From Alistipes sp. (GTDB taxonomy: Bacteria; Bacteroidota; Bacteroidia; Bacteroidales; Rikenellaceae), in the NCBI GenBank assembly GCA_017504265.1, contig JAFVRN010000036.1, positions 1 through 33,966 of the forward strand: DNA of 33,966 nt. Direction: 5' to 3'. The notes beneath the pieces are model-generated. The model saw nothing but the letters and a program-made list of their open reading frames with translations. It was not told where the DNA came from and did no database searches. Shown here one piece after another: positions 33,749 to 33,966 of this stretch (positions are counted from its first letter, which is position 1; every line of letters starts with the position of its first letter). A program made the translations under genes and the position numbers.

Positions 33749-33868
33749 TATGTGATAGCGGCGTATTAGCGACGCTTCAGTCCAAAGGGCGAATGGGAAA
33801 TACGCTGAGTATGTCCCATCCGCCCTTTCTCGTGTCAGCGCCACTACTGCGCCACTCTGACAAAAATT
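33745..33868. repeat. 124-bp long-hairpin repeat, copy C
   Basis: Shares AATT with copy B at the junction. The constant motifs GTGATA, GCGAC, GAATGG, CCATCC, GCCAC and TCTGAC are kept in the same order. The intervening stems differ from A/B by compensatory changes (AGGGGT/ACCCCT becomes GCGGCG/CGCCAC; TTGCCCC/GGGGCAA becomes AAAGGGC/GCCCTTT; apical GTAC/GTAC becomes ATAC/GTAT). Confidence 0.9.
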
Positions 33869-33966
33869 TTCGTGATAAGGGGTCGATTGCTGCCCCTAAC
33901 AAAAAATGGCGACAATGGGACGTACGCTAAGTACTACCCATCGTCGCCATTTTTGCCGAGTGTGGC
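33865..33966. repeat. long-hairpin repeat, copy D (cut by window end)
   Basis: Shares AATT with copy C and begins AATTTTCGTGATA. The inner stem is AAAAATGGCGACAATGGG against CCCATCGTCGCCATTTTT, again with one A-C mismatch five bases from the hairpin end, and the loop is GTAC-GCTAA-GTAC. The outer 3' arm lies beyond the window. Confidence 0.85.

Noticed and set aside
33623-33966. Integron attC array
   Set aside because: The fold is reminiscent, but the RYYYAAC/GTTRRRY core sites are absent and no gene cassettes separate the copies.

Overview
The window reads as a chromosomal segment of a Bacteroidales bacterium. Almost every promoter that can be seen has the Bacteroidetes -7 element TAnnTTTG, often with a TTTG-like -33 box. 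Start codons lack Shine-Dalgarno sequences. The gene content (EF-Ts of about 276 residues, fimbrillin-like lipoprotein, C10 protease, DUF2795 protein, DPP III lipoprotein, second Rel paralogue) also fits the order. The intermediate GC and gene set would suit a Rikenellaceae-like gut species, but the family is a guess.

Layout. 1-500: one copy of a 126-bp structured repeat, a 9-bp tandem repeat with an inverted counterpart, and a run of tiny hairpins, then the promoter of an AspT/YidE-type transporter (506-2191). 2465-9438, all on the minus strand: a queuosine-precursor transporter, purA, an NCS2 nucleobase permease, a glycerophosphodiester phosphodiesterase, an EptA-type phosphoethanolamine transferase and a PHP-like metallohydrolase. 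The last three look like an envelope-lipid operon feeding into purine genes. 9580-12989, minus: a DUF2795 protein, a PduO cobalamin adenosyltransferase, a small methyltransferase-like protein, an HI0933-type flavoprotein and a nitroreductase. 13109-14553, plus: a HAD phosphatase and rdgB. 14566-18791, minus: two exported proteins of unknown function, a threonine aldolase and a modular lipoprotein. 19006-20877, plus: a Rel paralogue with an intact HD hydrolase site and an eroded synthetase site. 20928-21992, minus: a choloylglycine-hydrolase-family enzyme. 22119-25170, plus: a compact operon of a 42-residue peptide, a fimbrillin-like lipoprotein and a C10 (streptopain) protease. A bacterial lipocalin and a Na/Pi cotransporter follow. 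28137-30997 is the translation operon rplM-rpsI-rpsB-tsf. A DUF486 membrane protein and a DPP III lipoprotein close the coding part.

The most unusual feature is a family of long imperfect hairpin repeats. One copy lies at 15-140 and a head-to-tail array of at least three copies lies at 33623-33966. They keep a set of constant short motifs and the same fold, while the intervening stem sequences differ by compensatory changes. Units in the array share AATT at their junctions. The first array unit begins inside the stop codon of the DPP III gene, and the isolated copy begins in a TAA that could also be a stop codon. This suggests a structure-recognised mobile element or RNA. No gene that would act on it is visible in the window.
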